64,000 bases of DNA, from NCBI RefSeq assembly GCF_020736845.1, contig NZ_JAFFQR010000079.1, positions 109,824 through 173,823 on the forward strand, given 5' to 3'. The position numbers and the translations under genes are program-made. The notes beneath the pieces were generated by a model. That model was not told the DNA's origin and did no database searches. It saw only the letters and a program-made list of their open reading frames with translations. This DNA comes from Paenibacillus farraposensis. GTDB taxonomy: Bacteria; Bacillota; Bacilli; Paenibacillales; Paenibacillaceae. Positions 60,191 to 64,000 of the stretch are shown here, piece after piece (position 1 is the stretch's first letter; each line of letters begins with the position of its first letter).

Positions 60191-60295
60191 CAAGAAACTT
60201 GGATAGACCGTACAATATGATTAGGTCTAAAATGGCGTTAAATAGATGATTTATACATGGAGGATCGTAAGTAAGGGATAAGGCGGTGGACATAT

Positions 60296-60727
60296 ATGGC
60301 AGCAGGCGTCCAGCATGCTTTGGAACTTCTGAAGAAGACAGGTGTACGCATAACACCCCAGCGCCATGCCATATTGAACTATTTGATGGAATCTATGGGA
60401 CATCCGACTGCAGATGAAATATATCGCGCACTCGAGTCCAAGTTTCCAAGCATGAGTGTGGCTACGGTTTATAATAACTTGAAGATGTTTATAGAAGCGG
60501 GTATGGTACATGAGTTGACCTACGGAGATAACGCCAGTCGCTACGATGCTAATGTTTCAGAGCACTATCATATCATTTGCGAAAAATGCGGGAAGATTGA
60601 AGATTTTAGTTATCCGTATTTGACTGATGTGGAACGCCATGCCGCGTTGGAGACAGGCTTTGAGGTAAGTGGACATCGAATGGAGTTATACGGAGTATGC
60701 AAAGATTGTAATCACAAACATTCGTAA
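60296..60727 (+). CDS. perR: Peroxide-responsive repressor PerR
   Basis: A Fur-family repressor of 143 residues. The DNA-binding domain reads [16 protein letters not shown] and [16 protein letters not shown]. Regulatory metal ligands include H36 (GHPTADEIY) and the residues around [13 protein letters not shown]. Structural zinc is held by CEKCG and CKDC. The close similarity to B. subtilis PerR and the downstream ygxA-rRNA order support peroxide-sensing (Fe/Mn) rather than Fur or Zur. It may regulate the PerR/Fur-like boxes before pfeT. Confidence 0.92.
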   Translation: MAAGVQHALELLKKTGVRITPQRHAILNYLMESMGHPTADEIYRALESKFPSMSVATVYNNLKMFIEAGMVHELTYGDNASRYDANVSEHYHIICEKCGKIEDFSYPYLTDVERHAALETGFEVSGHRMELYGVCKDCNHKHS

Positions 60728-60881
60728 CGAAGCAAAGAGCAGAAGTTTTTTTTTGATGAGCTATGCATATATTGTAAGGGATTGGAAACGTGAGGAATTC
60801 CCCATTAGCGGGGATTTACCGCGTTTTTTTGTTTAAAGCACTTTTTAGAGTAATCGAAGATTCTATAATGGAGGTTCAATA

Positions 60882-62600
60882 TTGGCCAGAAATCATTCCA
60901 GACGCCGCCGTAAGCGTTCGCGCTTCAAAGGGACGGCAGGCTTGCTATTGCTCGCAGCGATCATCTGCGCAATTACTGTCGTAAGGTATGGTAATCCCTT
61001 GCATGAGAAACCCGATTGGCAGGGCAGTGTGCGTCCTGTTTTTATCCAGGGCAAGTTAACCGGCTATGAAGCCCAGAATGCTGGCAAGAACATGCTGATA
61101 CCGCTTAAATTGGTGCAAAGTCAAATTGATTCTACAGTTCGGTATGAGGATGACAGCCAAACCATCATTTTGGCGACAAAACAATACTTGCTCCATATGA
61201 GCGTTGCGAAGGCGCAAGGAGAACTGAACGGCCAAGCCTATACGCTCTCCGCTACCCCTCAGGTGATTAATGGAGAGGTGTACATCCCTATACAAGCCGT
61301 CCGTGAAGTGTATGGTGTGTCCGTTCACGAAGATCCGGTGACAGGTGCAGTTATCCTAATGAGGGCCGGGGAGAAGGTTAAGCTGGGAACCATTGAAAAG
61401 AAGGATGGGCAACAGGATGCTAAAATTGCATTACGCGAAGAAGCCTCGACCCTATCTTTTATTTTGACAGATATGCCTCAGCAGACAAAGGTGCGCATTT
61501 GGTCCAAACAGGGTGATTGGTATTTTGTTCAATTGGATAATGGCTATGCAGGATACGTTAAAGCGGATAATGTTTTAGCGTCGGGAGAGCTTGCGGTGCC
61601 TTCAGTTAAGGACAACTTGTCCATCTCCGAGAAGCATTGGAAAGGTAGACCGGTTAACCTCGCTTGGGAGGCTGTGTACAATCGTAAGCCTGATCCTTCT
61701 AAATTTGATCCTATGCCCGGGGTTAATGCGGTAAGTCCTACTTGGTTCAGTGTTGTTGATTACGAGGGTACCGTTGAAAGCAAGGCAGATCCGGCTTATG
61801 TCCGCTGGGCGCATCGCAAGGGGATGGAGGTATGGGGCTTGCTGAGCAACAGCTTTAATCCCGAAATAACGACAGAAGCACTATCCACCTTCGAACGGCG
61901 CAAATCGATTGTGGATCAGATGATTTCGTTTGCCCAGGAATATGATCTGGACGGTATTAACATTGATTTTGAGAATGTTCATACAAAGGACGGGCCTAAT
62001 GTCACTCAATTTTTGCGAGAGCTTAAGCCCATGGCTCGAGCGCATGATTTAATATTGTCCGTTGATGTTACGCCCAAATCTCAAAGTGAGATGTGGTCTG
62101 CTTTTTTGGATCGAAAATCGTTGGGGAATATTACGGATTACCTCATGGTGATGGCATATGATGAACATTGGGCTGCCAGTCCAGAGGCAGGTTCTGTCGC
62201 CTCGCTGCCGTGGGTGGAAACGTCAATGAAGCAAATTCTGCAGGAGGACGAGGTCCCGCCACAAAAAGTAGTGCTAGGGATTCCTTTATATACCCGCGTA
62301 TGGTCCGAGACTCCTGAAAAAGGGAAAACAAAGGTTACCTCCAAATCACTTGGCATGGAGTCAGCAGCGGCCATAATAGAGAAATTTAAGTTAAAGCCCC
62401 GATTCAGAGCTTCCGAAGGCCAAAACTATGTGGAATACACTGAAGACGGTGTGGCCAAAAAGATTTGGCTGGAGGATCGGGTATCCCTGATGGCCAGAGT
62501 GGAACTTGCCAAATCCCTGAAACTTGGAGGGATAGGTGTATGGAATCGGAACTTCGCAGCTGCAAGCGCATGGGAAACTTTAAAAAAAATAAATAATTAA
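60882..62600 (+). CDS. Membrane-anchored GH18 hydrolase with copper-amine-oxidase-N-like and SH3b domains
   Basis: A 572-residue protein. N-terminal basic segment (RRRRKRSRFKG) and a TM/signal helix, then a 'copper amine oxidase N'-type module (residues about 50-165: IPLKLVQSQIDSTVRYEDD, GEVYIPIQAVREVYG), an SH3-like segment (residues about 190-235) and a GH18 TIM barrel. The active site DGINIDFEN carries Asp357, Asp362 and the acid Glu364, all present. Domain order resembles YaaH/YdhD-type glucosaminidases, acting on cell-wall or spore cortex glycans. The TTG start follows GGAGG. Confidence 0.88.
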   Translation: MARNHSRRRRKRSRFKGTAGLLLLAAIICAITVVRYGNPLHEKPDWQGSVRPVFIQGKLTGYEAQNAGKNMLIPLKLVQSQIDSTVRYEDDSQTIILATKQYLLHMSVAKAQGELNGQAYTLSATPQVINGEVYIPIQAVREVYGVSVHEDPVTGAVILMRAGEKVKLGTIEKKDGQQDAKIALREEASTLSFILTDMPQQTKVRIWSKQGDWYFVQLDNGYAGYVKADNVLASGELAVPSVKDNLSISEKHWKGRPVNLAWEAVYNRKPDPSKFDPMPGVNAVSPTWFSVVDYEGTVESKADPAYVRWAHRKGMEVWGLLSNSFNPEITTEALSTFERRKSIVDQMISFAQEYDLDGINIDFENVHTKDGPNVTQFLRELKPMARAHDLILSVDVTPKSQSEMWSAFLDRKSLGNITDYLMVMAYDEHWAASPEAGSVASLPWVETSMKQILQEDEVPPQKVVLGIPLYTRVWSETPEKGKTKVTSKSLGMESAAAIIEKFKLKPRFRASEGQNYVEYTEDGVAKKIWLEDRVSLMARVELAKSLKLGGIGVWNRNFAAASAWETLKKINN

Positions 62601-62711
62601 GCATAAAAATTATACAATTGAAGAAGGAAGTTGCTTCTTTATGTAGAAGTGTTCACGTATATCCAAATTTAGCGGTTGAACCTAAGCCGCTTTGCAGATA
62701 TGGAGGGAGAA

Positions 62712-63590
62712 GTGCAGCAAACCAAATTAAGCCTGATGTATAATGAATTGTTGCAGCAAGATTCAATAGGAGCTATTTCGTACAGGAAGCCTGGAGAGTA
62801 TTTTCTCGGAGAGATGTTGTACGACTTTGATGAACTCATTCTAATTATCGGAGAAGACCAAAAACCTGCCCGGTTTATACAGCATTTACTTATGAATGGA
62901 TTAAGATGTCAGGTATTATATGCAACACTTGATTGTCTGAAGGGCTGGATTATCGTTGGTGAACAAGCCAACGTTATAGATTACTTGCTGGAAGGCCGTA
63001 TCGTTTGGGAGCGGGATGACAGAGTCCGTCTTCTAAAACAGGAAATTGTTGAATTTAATGATCCATTACGGGAGCAGAAAAGGTTTCACGAGTTTTCCCG
63101 CTTTCTGGTCAATTACGTTCATGGAAAAAGGGCGATGCGGGAAGGTCGAACCATTGACGCGTATCAAAGAGTCTTAAAGGCGTTAGATCATTGGACGTCG
63201 ATTGAACTTATTGAGCGGGGTATTTATCCGAAGGTACATTTATGGTATCAGGTACAGCCATTGGATCGGACGGTCTATAAGCTGTATAACGAGCTTACAC
63301 TAAGTACGGAAACGATGGAGCAGCGGATTGAACTGGTACTGCTTGCTTGCGAATTTTCAGTCATGTCAAAAATGGAAGAGTGCTCTTCCCTGCTTTTTCG
63401 TATATTAGGAAGCAGACAGGAGCCTTGGTCAATAGATGAACTCATGAATCATCCTGAGCTAAAAAATCTTCAACTGGATCTTACCGTCGTGCTCCGCAAA
63501 CTGGTGTACCGTTCACTTATTAAAGAATCAGCCGCTGGGGATTTTAAGGACCGCGGACATAATCGTGAATTGCGTTATTCCCTTATTTAA
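62712..63590 (+). CDS. ygxA: YgxA-like nucleotidyltransferase-fold protein
   Basis: A 292-residue cytosolic protein. The N-terminal part (LSLMYNELLQQDSIGAIS, GEMLYDFDELILIIGED) follows the nucleotidyltransferase fold, without an obvious catalytic GS motif. The helical C-terminal half includes FLVNYVHGKRAMREGRTIDAYQ. B. subtilis YgxA sits next to perR and just upstream of an rRNA operon, as here, and this synteny supports the name. The GTG at 62712 is set by GGAGG 5-6 bases upstream. The function is unknown. Confidence 0.78.
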   Translation: MQQTKLSLMYNELLQQDSIGAISYRKPGEYFLGEMLYDFDELILIIGEDQKPARFIQHLLMNGLRCQVLYATLDCLKGWIIVGEQANVIDYLLEGRIVWERDDRVRLLKQEIVEFNDPLREQKRFHEFSRFLVNYVHGKRAMREGRTIDAYQRVLKALDHWTSIELIERGIYPKVHLWYQVQPLDRTVYKLYNELTLSTETMEQRIELVLLACEFSVMSKMEECSSLLFRILGSRQEPWSIDELMNHPELKNLQLDLTVVLRKLVYRSLIKESAAGDFKDRGHNRELRYSLI

Positions 63591-63609
63591 TGGGCAAGAG
63601 TAGAATGTC

Positions 63610-63647
63610 AGAAAGAAAGGTCATCAAGCTGACTTTTCTTTCTTTTT
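63610..63647 (+). terminator. Terminator after ygxA
   Basis: AGAAAGAAAGGTCA pairs with TGACTTTTCTTTCT (two G-U) around a 6-base loop, followed by TTTTAT. Confidence 0.8.
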
Positions 63648-63698
63648 ATATATAGATAAAGTTACACGTAGTTTAAATGATATACATTTTAATTTTGG

Positions 63699-63727
63699 TT
63701 GACGAGTATATAAATGATATGTTAAGT
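63699..63727 (+). promoter_or_regulatory. Putative upstream rRNA promoter (P1)
   Basis: TTGACG (63699-63704), a 17-base spacer and TTAAGT (63722-63727). It lies about 135 bases before the second promoter. Confidence 0.55.
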
Positions 63728-63835
63728 TATAACTCGCCCCATTAAGCGGCATGAATAATTTATAATTGTTTACAACAGGATAAACATGTTGCATCAAGCG
63801 AAAAATTAACCTAAAAAATTAATTTGAAAAAATGC

Positions 63836-63865
63836 TTGACGAAAAATGAGGTTATGTGTTATATT
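63836..63865 (+). promoter_or_regulatory. Putative main rRNA promoter (P2)
   Basis: TTGACG (63836-63841), an 18-base spacer and TATATT (63860-63865), or TTATAT with 17 bases, preceded by an A/T-rich UP-like tract (AATTAATTTGAAAAAATG). Tandem promoters are typical of Bacillus rRNA operons. Confidence 0.75.
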
Positions 63866-64000
63866 ATTTAAGTCGCCGCTGAAACGCGGTGGTGAAACAA
63901 AGTAAGAGCAAAAGCAAGACGTTAATGAATGTTTGATCTTTGAAAACTGAACAACGAGTGAGTACGGATTTTGTTCGCAAAATCCAATATGAGATTTATA
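63866..64000 (+). other. rRNA operon leader before 16S rRNA
   Basis: A non-coding leader with a GCCGC/GCGG hairpin and the block CTTTGAAAACTGAACAACGAG, which is characteristic of Firmicute 16S leaders. The 16S gene itself would start just beyond the right edge of the window. Confidence 0.75.

Noticed and set aside
1..64000. CRISPR arrays, insertion sequences, prophage genes, tRNA genes
   Set aside because: No regularly spaced repeats, transposase or integrase motifs, or tRNA-like cloverleaf sequences were recognised in the window.

Overview
The window reads as chromosomal DNA of a low-to-mid GC, endospore-forming Firmicute of the Paenibacillus type (P. polymyxa-like). Supporting signs are strong AAGGAGG-type ribosome binding sites, frequent GTG/TTG starts, an aa3 menaquinol oxidase plus a YthAB-type bd oxidase, a spore-protease-like YyaC protein, and a perR-ygxA-rRNA order like that of Bacillus subtilis. 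The species is inferred. No prophage, insertion sequence, tRNA or CRISPR array was seen.

Layout. 1-0.9 kb: 3' end of a GH1 beta-glucosidase and a small membrane protein. 1.2-5.1 kb: qoxABCD. 5.3-6.4 kb: an Old Yellow Enzyme. 6.5-13.4 kb: a metal-homeostasis block with an ArsR repressor, a Zn/Cd/Pb P1B-ATPase behind an ArsR/SmtB-like dyad, a degenerate PPDK-like orphan, and a P1B-4 (PfeT-type, Fe(II)) ATPase behind Fur/PerR-like boxes. 13.5-19.3 kb: an EmrAB-type efflux pair, a WrbA-like flavodoxin, a ZIP transporter, trxB and a glutaredoxin-like protein. 19.4-23.7 kb: divergent xylR and xylAB with a XylR operator and a cre site. 23.7-26.2 kb: feoA-feoB plus a Cys-rich small protein. 26.5-34.2 kb: a secreted transglutaminase-like protein, an MFS transporter, an amino-acid permease preceded by a clear lysine riboswitch, a YpgR/CvfC-like HEAT protein, and an MFS/MarR pair with twin operators. 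34.4-37.1 kb: cydA-cydB with a CydS-like 36-residue subunit and a 33-residue membrane peptide. 37.3-43.5 kb: an MBL hydrolase, an ABC-F protein, a CDF transporter and an NlpC/P60 cell-wall hydrolase. 43.7-45.4 kb: a DUF948 (YtxG-like) gene behind a sigma-B-like promoter, then a broken rsbW-sigB locus and a 45-residue YtxH-like gene. 45.8-53.2 kb: small conserved genes, a hydrolase remnant, a PPOX-fold protein behind a perfect 30-bp palindrome, a methyltransferase, DedA, a thioredoxin-fold protein and a YqgX-like hydrolase. 53.4-56.7 kb: gatCAB. 56.8-63.6 kb: a GNAT protein, a frameshifted MgtC/SapB gene, a TM2-like/DUF4097 envelope pair, perR, a GH18 enzyme and ygxA. The window ends in tandem rRNA promoters and the leader just before a 16S gene.

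How the parts fit. Much of the content concerns respiration and metal/oxidant balance: two quinol oxidases, Fe(II) import (Feo), probable Fe(II) export (PfeT), Zn/Cd export, ZIP and CDF carriers, PerR, thioredoxin reductase and flavin enzymes. Several loci show decay by small deletions or frameshifts: rsbW-sigB, an alpha/beta hydrolase, an IsdG-like monooxygenase and mgtC. No completely novel multi-gene system was identified. The observations most worth following are the rsbW::sigB fossil with its retained promoter, the PPDK-like pseudo-enzyme between two metal ATPases, the 30-bp palindrome at 47.8 kb, and the metal-binding-like tails on three Qox subunits.
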